From Enterococcus mundtii (GTDB taxonomy: Bacteria; Bacillota; Bacilli; Lactobacillales; Enterococcaceae): 64,000 nt of DNA. The notes beneath the pieces were generated by a model, which worked only from the letters and a program-made list of their open reading frames with translations, was not told the origin of the DNA and ran no database searches. The position numbers were made by a program, and so were the translations under genes. The number at the start of each line of letters is the position of its first letter. Positions within the stretch are counted from its first letter, which is position 1. The stretch spans positions 1 to 64,000 of the forward strand of contig NZ_CP018062.1 in NCBI RefSeq assembly GCF_002813755.1, read 5' to 3'. Shown here piece by piece: positions 52,652 to 62,352 of the stretch.

Positions 52652-55150
52652 ATGATGAAAATTAAAAAAGCCTTGGTCGTGGCAAGCACTTGTCTTCTTT
52701 GTTTTCCTTTGCTTTTTTCTCCAGTAATTGAAACGAGTATGCCTGTGTTTGCGATCGATAATTCTGTGGAGCTAACAAAAGAAGCAGAATTATTGGATCC
52801 AATAACTTATACACATGATTATTCAAGCTCTTCTGATAATCATGAAGAAACAGCGACTTCGGAATATTTAGAAAAGCAAGAAGAATCAGAAAAAACCGAA
52901 AGTGAAGAGGTAAGTAATCGTGCTACTGAATATCGTTTAGAATTAATTGCAAGCCCTCCAGCCGGTGGCAACCCAAGACGAACTGATTCTGCAGGATCGA
53001 ATGTGGTATGGCTCCGGGTAGGAGATAATCTGGGGAATATGAGAGCATTTCCCAATCCCGGTTATCGATTTTTACACTGGGAAGTCGCCTCAGGTCCGAT
53101 ATTTATATTTAGTCCAAATAGCGAAGATCTTAGTGTAAGCCAAAGAGAACCTGGAAACTCTGTGATTCGTGCAGTCTTTGAGCCAGTTCAAGGTGGAAAT
53201 GTTACTGTAAAGCATGAAGATGAGGCAGGGAATCAATTAGCTGATTCTAGCGTGCTGACTGGTTTAGTTGATCAAACTTATACAACTGAAGCTCTAAACA
53301 TTAGTGGTTGGCAATTGAGTAAGATTCCTGAAAATGCCTCTGGAACTTTTGGAGTAGAAGAACAAACGGTTGTATATACTTATGAGCCTGAACAGAATCT
53401 ATGGGGAACGGTCCCTTGGTCGTATGAGGAAGGAACTGAAATAATCACATTATATGGTGGGGAAGCTGGCGCAAGAGGAGATGCTCCATGGAAAACCTAC
53501 TCTTCGGTCAAACAAATTATCGTAGAAGATCAAGTGATATTACCATCAAATTCCACCGCTTTATTTTGGGCATTGCCAAATTTGGAAAGTATTGATAATG
53601 CTGGGAGATTTGACACCTCGAATGTCACTAATATGCATAATATGTTTGGTGGAACGAACAACATAAAAACGTTAGATCTTTCAAACTGGGACACATCGAA
53701 AGTTACTGATATGGGATTTATGTTCAATCTTAATAGTAATCTAGAAACCTTAAATGTTTCAAACTGGGATACGTCAAATGTTACTAGTATGAACTCGATG
53801 TTCCAGAATGCCGAAAGTTTACAAGTGATAGATGTTTCGAACTGGAATACATCGAATGTTACCAATATGAGAACGATGTTCAATGGTGCAAGGAATCTAG
53901 AAACCCTAGATGTTTCCAATTGGAATACATCGAATGTTACCAGTATGACAACGATGTTCCAGAATACCGAAAGTCTAACAGCAATAGATGTTTCAAGCTG
54001 GAATACGTCGAATGTTACCGATATGGGATGGATGTTCTTTGGTAATCGTAGACTAGAATCATTAAATATCTCAAATTGGAATACTGCAAATGTCTCTGTA
54101 GCTACCAATATGTTTTCTAATACGACCAATCTTTCAGATCTTCGTCTAGGAACAAATTCCCGATTTGACCATTTGGCTAGTCCTCCTACTATGCCTATCA
54201 TTACTTCTTCAGATAACTATACTGGTAGCTGGGTCTATTATTTGAATCAAGGAAATACAATTCCTGAAGCCTATATTACCTCTTCTTCAACTAATTTTTG
54301 GCGGGAATACGATGGTAGTAATCCAGGTACTTATCAGTGGCAAAAAAAAGGATCAGTAGTCGTTCATTACAGAGATATCAATGATCAAGAAGTTATCGCT
54401 CCAGAAATCATTACTGGTGGGATACGTGAACCATTTCAAATTGAAGAAAAAGCAATTGAAGGGTATACGTTACAAGAAATTCCAGATAATACTTCCGGTC
54501 GATTTGCTGAAGAAGAACAACTTATCATTTTTCGATACATGAAAAACACAGTAGATCCTGTAGATCCATTAAAGCCAGAAATTGAAGTCGACCCAGAAAA
54601 TAAACCAAATCTACCTGGAAATCAAGGGTTATTAAGTATTGACTTTGTTTCTTCCTTTAACTTTGGCTCCCAAGCTATTTCTATTCATGACCAAACGTAT
54701 CATGCACAAGCACAACGGCTATTGAATGAAGATGGGGCGGTCAATGAAAAAGAAGTACGACCAAACTATGTCCAGATTAGTGATCGACGCCCAGAATCTG
54801 AGCGCAATGGTTGGGAATTAGCCGTCACACAACAAGAACAATTTAAAGGGAAAGAAAACCAAGTATTGAATGGCGCTAGTATAACTCTGTTAAACCAACA
54901 AGTCGTTACTGCTCAAGGGGGAACAGCGCCTGGACTGCAATCTGCTCCCTGTGAGCTAATCCCAGGGAATCGTCGTATCTTATTAAAAGCACAAGGGAAT
55001 GAAGGGATAGGTACTTGGATTTATCGTTTTGGGAATGCTGAAACGGCAAAAGAAAGTGTGGCACTCAATGTACCAAAAGGAGCGAATCCAGAAGCAACTA
55101 CTTATTCGACCAAGTTGACGTGGGAATTAAGTAGTGTTCCTGACAATTAG
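52652..55150 (+). CDS. WxL surface adhesin with MucBP and BspA repeats, 832 aa
   Basis: ATG 52652 with AAGGAGG upstream; the frame from 52598 lies inside the DUF916 gene. Signal peptide about 1-34. Then a segment with AGSNVVWLRVGDNLGNMRAF, a MucBP-type module (VTVKHEDEAGNQLADSSVL), and at least six BspA/DUF285 repeats (LDVSNWNTSNVTNM..MF). A second MucBP module (VVVHYRDINDQEVIAPE) and a C-terminal WxL domain (NGWELAV, LTWELSSVPDN) follow. The C-terminal domain is close to that of the giant adhesin of cluster 1. Likely binds mucin or host glycoproteins. Confidence 0.9.
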   Translation: MMKIKKALVVASTCLLCFPLLFSPVIETSMPVFAIDNSVELTKEAELLDPITYTHDYSSSSDNHEETATSEYLEKQEESEKTESEEVSNRATEYRLELIASPPAGGNPRRTDSAGSNVVWLRVGDNLGNMRAFPNPGYRFLHWEVASGPIFIFSPNSEDLSVSQREPGNSVIRAVFEPVQGGNVTVKHEDEAGNQLADSSVLTGLVDQTYTTEALNISGWQLSKIPENASGTFGVEEQTVVYTYEPEQNLWGTVPWSYEEGTEIITLYGGEAGARGDAPWKTYSSVKQIIVEDQVILPSNSTALFWALPNLESIDNAGRFDTSNVTNMHNMFGGTNNIKTLDLSNWDTSKVTDMGFMFNLNSNLETLNVSNWDTSNVTSMNSMFQNAESLQVIDVSNWNTSNVTNMRTMFNGARNLETLDVSNWNTSNVTSMTTMFQNTESLTAIDVSSWNTSNVTDMGWMFFGNRRLESLNISNWNTANVSVATNMFSNTTNLSDLRLGTNSRFDHLASPPTMPIITSSDNYTGSWVYYLNQGNTIPEAYITSSSTNFWREYDGSNPGTYQWQKKGSVVVHYRDINDQEVIAPEIITGGIREPFQIEEKAIEGYTLQEIPDNTSGRFAEEEQLIIFRYMKNTVDPVDPLKPEIEVDPENKPNLPGNQGLLSIDFVSSFNFGSQAISIHDQTYHAQAQRLLNEDGAVNEKEVRPNYVQISDRRPESERNGWELAVTQQEQFKGKENQVLNGASITLLNQQVVTAQGGTAPGLQSAPCELIPGNRRILLKAQGNEGIGTWIYRFGNAETAKESVALNVPKGANPEATTYSTKLTWELSSVPDN

Positions 55151-55287
55151 AAAAGCATTCCATTTTCTCTACTCTTGCTATAACTTTACAAACTTTGATA
55201 AATCCAAAAATTGCTATCCAGAATGATGATCTAAATACTGTAGCTATATCCATAAAAAATAAAGACAAAGGGAAAGGAGAATGTAAG

Positions 55288-55640
55288 ATGAAACCACTCT
55301 AACAAAGGATGAATATCTGCGTCAGTTTCAAGAAAGAATGTCACATGACAAAAGAGAAAATGAAGAACTGAATGCGTACTTAACGCAACAGTTCGAGGAA
55401 CTTAATCAATTGATAAGCACGATTTCACCAGATAATTTTTGGGAAAATCTCCCTAAAATTATAGGGATTGATGCGAAACTAACACTAATGGCAGAAATAA
55501 TTTGTTACGACTATAGTAAATTGCCAATAAAAGAGATTTCGCGGCTTGTGGAGACGGACTACCGTACGTATTTTAAGGAACTTTGTGGCAATGATCTGAG
55601 TGCAAATAATAAATATTCAATGGTATTTAATGTAGTATAA
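55288..55640 (+). pseudogene. Small protein family beside WxL loci, copy 3, frameshifted at start
   Basis: ATG 55288 follows AAAGGAG but reads MKPL and stops. One extra A after ATGAAA would join it to TTLTKDEYLRQFQERM and the open frame 55338-55640. That frame carries the family core FWENLPKIIGIDAKLTLMAE, YFKELCG and the SMVFNVV end. Restart at ATG 55338 could give a 100-aa protein lacking the N-terminus. Closest relative is 45257-45604. Confidence 0.65.
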
Positions 55641-55653
55641 ATTTCTAAGAAAA

Positions 55654-55688
55654 GGAAACACCTAATAACTACTTAGGTGTTTCCTTTT
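55654..55688. terminator. Bidirectional terminator
   Basis: GGAAACACCTAA with its complement around TAACTAC lies between two converging genes. T runs are partial on both sides. Confidence 0.75.
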
Positions 55689-56253
55689 CCATTATTTTAC
55701 TAAGATAACGATAAATAGTTGTTCGAGAAACATTCCAACGTTCGGCAATCGTCTTAATAGGCGTACCGTTATCTACTAGAGTCTTCAGTAATTCCAAGTC
55801 CTGAGAAGTTAGCTTTTCAGGACGGCCACCAAACCTTCCTCTTGCACGTGCAGCTTCTCTTCCAGCAGCCGAGCGTTCCAAAATCAAATTGCGTTCAAAT
55901 TCGGCAAAAGCCGCAAACAAATGAAACATAAGTTGTCCGGTAGAGCTAGATTTGTCCATTGTGATATTTTCTTGAAGACTATGAAAACTCACACCACGTT
56001 CATTCAAACGATTGACGATCGAAATCAGATCTTCCATATTTCTTCCCAGCCGATCCAAACGCCAAACTACGAGAGTATCTCCAGAACGAACAAAATCGAT
56101 GGCCATGTCCAATCCTGGTCGATTACTTTTTGCTCCACTCATATGATCGGTGAAAATCTTCTCACAACCAAATTTGTTTAAACTATCTTTTTGTAAATCT
56201 AAATTTTGTAATCCAGTGGATACTCGGGCATATCCTATTTTCAAAAAAATCAC
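55669..56253 (-). CDS. Serine recombinase (resolvase/invertase family)
   Basis: A 194-aa protein. The catalytic Ser lies in IGYARVST near residue 13, with the arginine motif VWRLDRLGRNMEDL near 70-83 and the long E helix FAEFERNLILERSAAGREAA. The C-terminal helix-turn-helix is PIKTIAERWNVSRTTIYRYL. All family residues seem present, so it is probably active. It faces the riboflavin operon from the left; a second resolvase at 60895 faces it from the right. Confidence 0.9.
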   Translation of the reverse strand: MIFLKIGYARVSTGLQNLDLQKDSLNKFGCEKIFTDHMSGAKSNRPGLDMAIDFVRSGDTLVVWRLDRLGRNMEDLISIVNRLNERGVSFHSLQENITMDKSSSTGQLMFHLFAAFAEFERNLILERSAAGREAARARGRFGGRPEKLTSQDLELLKTLVDNGTPIKTIAERWNVSRTTIYRYLSKIMEKETPK

Positions 56254-56523
56254 TCCTAACTAAAATCTATTGTAACATAACTTTCTCCATATAGATTAAT
56301 TGAACATAGATTTTGATATGGGTTTATGAACACTAAAAGTATAGAGAAATTTAAATTTAAGGTAAAAAAATAAAATGTCCAGAAACGGACCATTTTCTGG
56401 ACACGATATTCTTATTTTATTTATACGTTCAACATTAATGCAATGCTTACGTTCATACTACGTTTTACTTTTTTAGGTTGACACATTTGAGATTTAAGAA
56501 TATACTCTAAACGAATTAAATAT
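56254..56523. other. Gap between recombinase and riboswitch
   Basis: About 270 bases, AT-rich, presumably holding the divergent promoters of the recombinase and the rib operon. No gene or strong structure was found. Confidence 0.4.
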
Positions 56524-56652
56524 TTCTTCGGGGCAGGGTGTAATTCCCGACCGACGGTGACGAGTTTACTCGAAGTCCGTGACCCACATTTTTGTGGTTG
56601 AGCTAGTGAAAATCTGGCACCGACAGTTAAAGTCTGGATGGGAGAAGAAAAA
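56524..56652 (+). promoter_or_regulatory. FMN riboswitch (RFN element)
   Basis: The consensus opening TTCTTCGGGGCAGGGTG, the arms CCGACGGTGACGAG and AGTCCGTGACCC, the variable stem CCCACATTTTTGTGGTT, and the closing segments CCGACAGTTAAAGTCTGG and GATGGGAGAAGAA occur in canonical order. FMN binding is known to lower rib expression, so flavin level controls this operon. Confidence 0.95.
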
Positions 56653-56710
56653 TCGACTGAAGATCGGTTTTATTTGTATTAAAATCGATTATCTTTAGGT
56701 TTATTTAGTT

Positions 56711-56743
56711 ATGCCCTGTGATTAATTTCGCAGGGCATTTTTT
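56711..56743 (+). terminator. Riboswitch-controlled terminator
   Basis: Stem ATGCCCTG with its complement, then TTTTTT, ending 20 bases before the ribD start. This is the expected expression platform. Confidence 0.85.
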
Positions 56744-56762
56744 GTTGAAAGGGGGAATTGAT

Positions 56763-57836
56763 ATGCACCAGTCTTTCATGCTAGCTGCGATTGAAGAGGC
56801 AAAAAAAGGAAAGGGAAACACCTTTACCAATCCATTAGTTGGCGCTGCGATTGTCAAAGAAGGAAAGCTAATTTCACTAGGTGCGCATTTACATTATGGC
56901 GAGGCTCACGCTGAAGTAAATGCTATTCAAAATTGTGGTTCCCCCGAAGAACTGTTTGATTCAACTTTATATGTTACTTTAGAACCTTGTAACCACCAAG
57001 GAAAGCAGTCACCTTGTACGCAAGCCATTGTCCAGTCTGGTATCACAACGGTAGTCATAGGGCAACTTGATCCAAATCCTTTAGTAGCAGGAAAAGGCAG
57101 AAAATTTTTACAAAAGCATGGAATCAAAGTAATTGTAGGTGTCGAAGAAGAGACATGTAAAGGACTGAATCCTTTTTATAACCATTTTTTTGAAATGGAT
57201 CGTCCCTATATCATATTGAAACAAGCCGTTACACTAGATGGGAAAATTTCTATAAAGAAAGATTCTCGGTACTCAATCACGGGCTCAGAGTCAATCTCAA
57301 GAGTACGCAAAGAGCGAGGAGAATATCAAGGAATCGTTGTGGGGAGCGAAACCGTTCTAGTTGATGACCCTCGTTTGTTACCTGATGCCGAAACTAGCTT
57401 TTCACCAGTGCGCATTGTTTTGGATCGTAGAGGACGGATCCTTAAAAATCCTAAACTCGATCTTTTTCAAACGACAACAAGTCCGGTCTGGATATTTACG
57501 GAAAATTCTAAGCTAAAGGAACGATTTCCTCATGTAACCATTTTTTATACACCTAAGTTTTCTTTTACGTTCTTTATTGAGACCATGAGAAAGAAAGGTA
57601 TTCAGTCGTTGTATGTAGAAGGTGGAGCGAAAATCCATGATGCTTTTTTAGCAGAAAGTCTCTGGGATGAAGTCATCAGTTATATCGCACCCAAACTTTT
57701 TGGTGGAAAAAGTCCGATGTCCTTTCATAGTGAACGTTTAGTTTCTAAAGAACAACAATTAGCATTTTTGGAAGTTGAACAGCTTGGAGAAGACATTCGA
57801 GTTAGGGGGAAACGAAAGCAATGTTCACAGGATTAA
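56763..57836 (+). CDS. ribD: Bifunctional riboflavin deaminase/reductase
   Basis: A 357-aa protein from ATG 56763 (AAAGGGGG site; the frame from 56718 lies in the terminator). The N-terminal deaminase has zinc ligands HAEVNAI and PCNHQGKQSPC; the C-terminal reductase has DGKISI and YVEGGAKIHDAFL. It converts the diaminopyrimidinone made by RibA to the ribitylamino product through deamination and NADPH reduction. Its end overlaps ribE by 16 bases. Confidence 0.95.
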   Translation: MHQSFMLAAIEEAKKGKGNTFTNPLVGAAIVKEGKLISLGAHLHYGEAHAEVNAIQNCGSPEELFDSTLYVTLEPCNHQGKQSPCTQAIVQSGITTVVIGQLDPNPLVAGKGRKFLQKHGIKVIVGVEEETCKGLNPFYNHFFEMDRPYIILKQAVTLDGKISIKKDSRYSITGSESISRVRKERGEYQGIVVGSETVLVDDPRLLPDAETSFSPVRIVLDRRGRILKNPKLDLFQTTTSPVWIFTENSKLKERFPHVTIFYTPKFSFTFFIETMRKKGIQSLYVEGGAKIHDAFLAESLWDEVISYIAPKLFGGKSPMSFHSERLVSKEQQLAFLEVEQLGEDIRVRGKRKQCSQD

Positions 57837-58441
57837 TCATTGAACAAGGAACAGTCAAAGAAATTAGACGAAGCCAACAAATGATCCAACTTACTTTTCA
57901 AGCTTCCAACAGTGTCCTACGTGATTACAAAATTGGAGATAGTATGGCAGTTAATGGGGTATGTTTAACTGCTATTGAGACTTCAAGTACTTTTTTTAGA
58001 GCTGAAATAATGCCTGAAACCTTTAAACGGACCACTATCTCCACCTTAAAAGTTGGAGATAGGGTAAATTTAGAACGAGCAGTTTCCATGATGCAACGCT
58101 TTGAAGGTCATTTTGTTGCGGGACATATTGATACTGTTACAAGGTTGATCAAGAAAATAGAGAATCAAAACGCATTAGTTTTGACATTTGCTTACCCAAC
58201 TAAATATGCAGGTGAAATCATTCCACAAGGATCAATTGCAATTAATGGAGTAAGTTTAACCGTTACGGATACAACAATAGCAAGCTTTTCAGTTAGTCTG
58301 ATTCCACATTCCAAATCTTTGACAAATCTGGGGAATTTAGGTGTGGGACATCTTGTGAATATAGAAACGGATATCATTGGAAAATATGTAAAGGCACAGA
58401 GAAATAAATTTGAGATGTACAAGGAGAAGGACTTACTATGA
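57821..58441 (+). CDS. ribE: Riboflavin synthase, alpha subunit
   Basis: A 206-aa protein with two homologous barrel halves: MFTGLIIEQGTVKEI with AVNGVCLTA in the first and RFEGHFVAGHIDTV with IAINGVSLTVTD in the second. The enzyme makes riboflavin from two lumazine molecules. Its last four bases (ATGA) overlap the ribBA start. Confidence 0.95.
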   Translation: MFTGLIIEQGTVKEIRRSQQMIQLTFQASNSVLRDYKIGDSMAVNGVCLTAIETSSTFFRAEIMPETFKRTTISTLKVGDRVNLERAVSMMQRFEGHFVAGHIDTVTRLIKKIENQNALVLTFAYPTKYAGEIIPQGSIAINGVSLTVTDTTIASFSVSLIPHSKSLTNLGNLGVGHLVNIETDIIGKYVKAQRNKFEMYKEKDLL

Positions 58442-59613
58442 GTAATATTACTGAGGCAATAAAGACTTTGAAAAAGGGGGGGCTAATCATTGTAGCTGAT
58501 GATGAAGATAGAGAATCAGAAGGAGATTTGGTTGGTTTAGCCGAATATGTCACACCTGAGGCGGTTAATTTCATGACCAAATTTGGTCGAGGATTAATCT
58601 GTGCGCCAATATCGAAGAAGATTGCGCAACACTTATCTTTAGAAGAAATGACAACTCATAATACGGATGCGTTTGGTACAGCTTTTACGATTAGTGTGGA
58701 TCATAAACATACAAAGACGGGTATTTCAGCATTTGATCGAGCTACTTCCATTAAAGCATTGGCTGATCCTCATTCGAAATCAAGTGATTTTCTTAGACCA
58801 GGTCATATTTTTCCTTTGATTAGTGTAGAGGGTGGAACGCTTATACGTCGAGGACACACCGAAGCTGCAATTGATTTAGCCAAATTAGCTAATAGTATAG
58901 AGGCCGCTTATATTTGTGAGATCCTGAAAGAGGACGGCACGATGGCAAGGATGAAAGATCTGATACGTTTATCTGAAGAATGGCAATTACCCTTGATCAC
59001 TATTGATGAGTTGGTAAATTTTTTAGAAGAAAGTAGTCATATAACAGTAAATTTACCGACAGATTATGGTGATTTCAAATTGACTATTTATGAAGATGGA
59101 GACAAAATGGAGCATTTATTGCTAACAAAAGGAGATATTCAAAATAGTCAGTCACCTACATTAGTCCGTGTTCATTCAGAATGTTTAACTGGTGATGTCT
59201 TTGGTTCTCATCGTTGCGATTGTGGTGAACAGTTACATGAAGCAATGAGAATGATTGCAGAAGAGGGTACTGGAGCTATTCTTTATCTTCGTCAAGAAGG
59301 TCGTGGGATCGGATTGAGAAATAAGTTAAAAGCTTATCAATTGCAAGAACAAGGATTTGATACTTATGAAGCAAATATTGAATTGGGCTTTGCTCCGGAT
59401 GAACGGGATTATCATTTTGCAGCAGACATTTTAAAATCAATTGGTACAACTTCTATTCGGTTACTTACAAACAATCCCGATAAAGTAACAGAGTTACAAC
59501 GAGATGGAATTACGATTGTAGAAAGAGTATCAATTGAAACCTTTCCACAAAAGGAAAACCAAGCCTATTTAAAAACAAAAAAAGATAAGTTTAATCATTA
59601 TTTATCAGTATAA
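58438..59613 (+). CDS. ribBA: DHBP synthase / GTP cyclohydrolase II fusion
   Basis: A 391-aa fusion. The N-terminal half (RibB) has DDEDRESEGDLVG, RPGHIFPL and RRGHTEAAIDLAKL; the C-terminal half (RibA) has the zinc site SECLTGDVFGSHRCDCGEQL and RQEGRGIGLRNK. It makes both precursors (four-carbon unit from ribulose phosphate, pyrimidine from GTP). Length and motifs are normal. Confidence 0.95.
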   Translation: MSNITEAIKTLKKGGLIIVADDEDRESEGDLVGLAEYVTPEAVNFMTKFGRGLICAPISKKIAQHLSLEEMTTHNTDAFGTAFTISVDHKHTKTGISAFDRATSIKALADPHSKSSDFLRPGHIFPLISVEGGTLIRRGHTEAAIDLAKLANSIEAAYICEILKEDGTMARMKDLIRLSEEWQLPLITIDELVNFLEESSHITVNLPTDYGDFKLTIYEDGDKMEHLLLTKGDIQNSQSPTLVRVHSECLTGDVFGSHRCDCGEQLHEAMRMIAEEGTGAILYLRQEGRGIGLRNKLKAYQLQEQGFDTYEANIELGFAPDERDYHFAADILKSIGTTSIRLLTNNPDKVTELQRDGITIVERVSIETFPQKENQAYLKTKKDKFNHYLSV

Positions 59614-59631
59614 AAATAAAGGAGTAAAGAC

Positions 59632-60093
59632 ATGACGATTTATGAGGGAAATTATTCTACAAAGGATCTTCGAATAGGAATAGTAGTCGCGCGATTTAAT
59701 GAATTTATCAATCAAAAATTGTTGCAAGGAGCATTGGACAATTTAAAAAGACATGGTGTGAAAGAAGAGCAAATTGATATTTATTGGGTACCGGGAGCTT
59801 TTGAAATTCCCTTTATCACCAAAAAACTTAGCAAAAAGGATAGTTATGATGGATTGATTACGTTAGGGACGGTTATCAGAGGAGCAACTACTCATTATGA
59901 ATTGGTTTCCAATGAGGTAGCCAAAGGAGTCGCACATATTAACCTAGAGTCCAATATTCCAGTGATGTTTGGTGTATTAACCACAGAAACTATTGAGCAA
60001 GCAATTGAAAGAGCAGGTACGAAAGCAGGGAATAAAGGTAGTGAAGCTGCTCAAGGGTTAATTGAGATGATCTCTCTTTCACAACAAATTTAA
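59632..60093 (+). CDS. ribH: Lumazine synthase, beta subunit of riboflavin synthase
   Basis: A 153-aa protein with the phosphate-binding VPGAFEIP, the [13 protein letters not shown] active-site region and conserved [10 protein letters not shown]. It condenses the pyrimidine with the four-carbon unit and usually forms hollow capsids around RibE. The ATG has AAAGGAG upstream. Last gene of the operon. Confidence 0.95.
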   Translation: MTIYEGNYSTKDLRIGIVVARFNEFINQKLLQGALDNLKRHGVKEEQIDIYWVPGAFEIPFITKKLSKKDSYDGLITLGTVIRGATTHYELVSNEVAKGVAHINLESNIPVMFGVLTTETIEQAIERAGTKAGNKGSEAAQGLIEMISLSQQI

Positions 60094-60177
60094 GAATTAT
60101 TATTTTTTGAATATGATGATTTTACTGCGGATCTACTAACTTTCAGTTTACTAAATATATTAAAAGCGGTTGTTGCT

Positions 60178-60221
60178 ATCAAAAATACCTGTCAGGATAA
60201 CTCTTGTCAGGTATTTTTGAT
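60178..60221 (+). terminator. Terminator after ribH
   Basis: A 14-bp stem ATCAAAAATACCTG with its complement, loop of about 16 bases. The T run is part of the right arm. Confidence 0.75.
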
Positions 60222-60894
60222 AAGTAAAATGGTTACGTAGGTAATAATAATTTGTGTAATATTTTGCCTCTAAAAAAATGACATCTAGATTTTTTTGCGA
60301 TACGCTTTTGTCTATTTAGGGTACACCGTAAAAAGACACTCTTGGGAAAAGCAAAATTGATAGCATTTTTCTATTTATTTAGCATATATTTATATCATTA
60401 AGTGGCAAAAATTTTAAATAACTTAACATTTGTAAACTCAGATCAAGTTACATTAAAATATATTGATCTAGCGAAGACGAAATTTGGGTTGTCTATTAGT
60501 CCTAGTTAGATAATCTATATAGAAAATGACATGGTATTAGGGTATATGGAATATAGAAACTAAAACACAAGATAGCGAAATTAAAAAAGCACAAGAACCA
60601 TTGATGAATTCCATTGAAATAATTTCACCGTTAATCAATCCAAGCAGAAGTAAGTTTCGATTGATTATTTTCTGTTCTGAATTGATTTTGGCAAACTAAG
60701 TTCTGAATCAATCAAAAATATTCACGGAAATTTAGAAAGTTACGTTATCCATAAGCGACTCGTTGGATTTTTTTTATTACAGTAGTAATTTTTACAGTTA
60801 AGTCATTGTATAATTGTCTCTACTCATACCAATCCTATAAATATATTATTGATAATTATAAGTTTTTTATTAGATAACTTATTGGAGGAATTAT
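60222..60894. other. Gap without recognisable gene
   Basis: About 670 AT-rich bases. Short frames are broken by stops. One stretch (60590-60720) has inverted pieces around TCGATTGATTATTTTC and AATTGATTTTGG, and the last 60 bases hold the resolvase promoter and GGAGG site. It may be decayed sequence; no family was recognised. Confidence 0.4.
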
Positions 60895-61464
60895 ATGACT
60901 AGAAAAATTTACGGCTATGCTCGGGTCTCAACTAAACAACAAGATCTTTCGCGACAATTAGATTTATTAGAAACTTATCATTGCAAAAAAATCTATACTG
61001 AAAAAATTAGTGGTGTCCGTGCAAGTCGTCCAGAACTAAATAAACTAAAAAAACGTGTAAAGACAGATTATCAAATTGTCATTGAAAGCTTCTCACGGTT
61101 TGGACGTAGCACAAAAGATTTAATTAACCTTGTTTATTTTTTTGAGAAAAAAGGAGTTAAAATAATCAGTATCAAAGAAAATTTTGATACTCAAACTCCC
61201 CAGGGAAAATTAATGATCACTGTTTTCCAAGCTTTTAGTCAATTTGAACGAGATATTATTGTTGAAAGGACCCTTGAAGGATTAAACTCTGCACGTGCAA
61301 GAGGTAAGGTTGGTGGTCGGCCAAAGGTAGATCAAGAGGTTCTTCAAGAATCACTCACATTACACCTTACAAAAGGATTATCTGTCTCAGAAGTTTGTAA
61401 AAAAACTGGGATAAAGCAATCAACTTTTTATCGCTATTTAAAACTAGAGAGGAATCTTTCTTAA
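60895..61464 (+). CDS. Serine recombinase (resolvase family), second
   Basis: A 189-aa protein with the catalytic Ser in YGYARVSTKQQ, the SRFGRSTKDLINL arginine motif, the E helix FSQFERDIIVERTLEGLNSA and the C-terminal helix-turn-helix LSVSEVCKKTGIKQSTFYRY. Similar in layout to 55669-56253 but clearly a separate lineage. It probably acts on res sites nearby that I could not identify. ATG behind GGAGG. Confidence 0.9.
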   Translation: MTRKIYGYARVSTKQQDLSRQLDLLETYHCKKIYTEKISGVRASRPELNKLKKRVKTDYQIVIESFSRFGRSTKDLINLVYFFEKKGVKIISIKENFDTQTPQGKLMITVFQAFSQFERDIIVERTLEGLNSARARGKVGGRPKVDQEVLQESLTLHLTKGLSVSEVCKKTGIKQSTFYRYLKLERNLS

Positions 61465-61597
61465 TTGAGTTAGTGCTTATGGTGAGTATCTTTTTACTGG
61501 CCAAATAAATATATCGCTTTATTTTTAAAAAATATTTCTGGTATAGTATAATATAAGTCGAAGTTATATATAATAGATATTGAATTAAATTCAATTT
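61465..61597. other. Short gap
   Basis: AT-rich spacer between the resolvase gene and the leader, with no visible structure. Confidence 0.4.
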
Positions 61598-61735
61598 CTC
61601 AAAAAACTCGTTTTTAGTAATGTTAATTTGTTATTTATATCCTAAATAAGGAAACCTAATTTAATCACTTTTTCGAGACATCTGATTCTATCGGATGTTT
61701 TTTTTGTCGTCTCCCTAAAAACGAAGATTTTTGAG
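61598..61735 (+). promoter_or_regulatory. Bipartite leader element, copy 3
   Basis: The upstream arm CTCAAAAAACTCGTTTTTAG (61598-61617) pairs with CTAAAAACGAAGATTTTTGAG (61715-61735, given here in part), with a terminator hairpin between them (AGACATCTGATTCTATCGGA, continuing to 61698, then T8). The segment TTTTTGTCGTCTCC before the downstream arm is identical to copy 2. It is followed by a ribosome site but no start codon. Confidence 0.65.
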
Positions 61736-61774
61736 ATAGATTCAATATCTGAGAAAGATTATAGGGGAAGGGAA

Positions 61775-62352
61775 CTGAACTGGCTGCCTCACCATCAAAT
61801 ACTGTACATGTTAATGGGAATGCTACGGTATCAATCGGTAAAGATGCTACCTTGAATATAAAAAGTGACAGTACTTCAAACGCTCAAAATTTAATGTACT
61901 TCGCTTCTGCGGGTTCAACCTTTGAATTTTCTGAAGCTCAAGAAGTCAATGTAGAACGAACTGGGACAATTGTCGGAACCTCGACAATCAACGGATTGAT
62001 TAATATCGCAGGAAGCACCGGGTTATTAGATATCGATGTGCAATCAGTGAAACAATGGGCAAGAGGTAATTTTGAAGCGACACCCGATCATTCATGGACT
62101 CCGATCTTTAATTTGAATCTACGCTATACAGGAGTAGTTCCTCGTATTGAGACAGTTTCTTCAATTTCACAAGAAACAGCAACTAGTTTTAAGCAATATT
62201 TCACTACGCAAAATGTACAACGGATTTTATTTGAAAAAATTCCAGATGTCGAAGTCACGGTCGATCCATTAACAATGGATATTATTCTTCAAAGAATAAA
62301 TTCTTATTTAAGTGACGTAGCCTTAAGAGGCGAAACCTTAGATTCGAAATAA
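61775..62352 (+). pseudogene. Headless WxL-cluster surface-protein fragment
   Basis: The frame is open from about 61775 to a TAA at 62352: TVHVNGNATVSIGKDATLNI, then DVQSVKQWARGNFEATPDHS and DIILQRINSYLSDVALRGET. The sequence is of the adhesive-domain type seen in WxL proteins, with no signal peptide and no start codon; TTG 61852 is the only weak alternative. It follows directly on the leader, as if a deletion had joined the leader to the middle of an adhesin gene. Confidence 0.6.

Noticed and set aside
53200..54100. CRISPR-like periodic repeats near 53.6-54.1 kb
   Set aside because: The period is the protein repeat of BspA-type units (multiples of three, coding sense kept), not direct repeats with unique spacers.
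33903..62352. Large minus-strand frames inside the WxL genes
   Set aside because: They mirror Glu/Ser/Thr-rich coding sequence of the plus strand and have no starts with ribosome sites.
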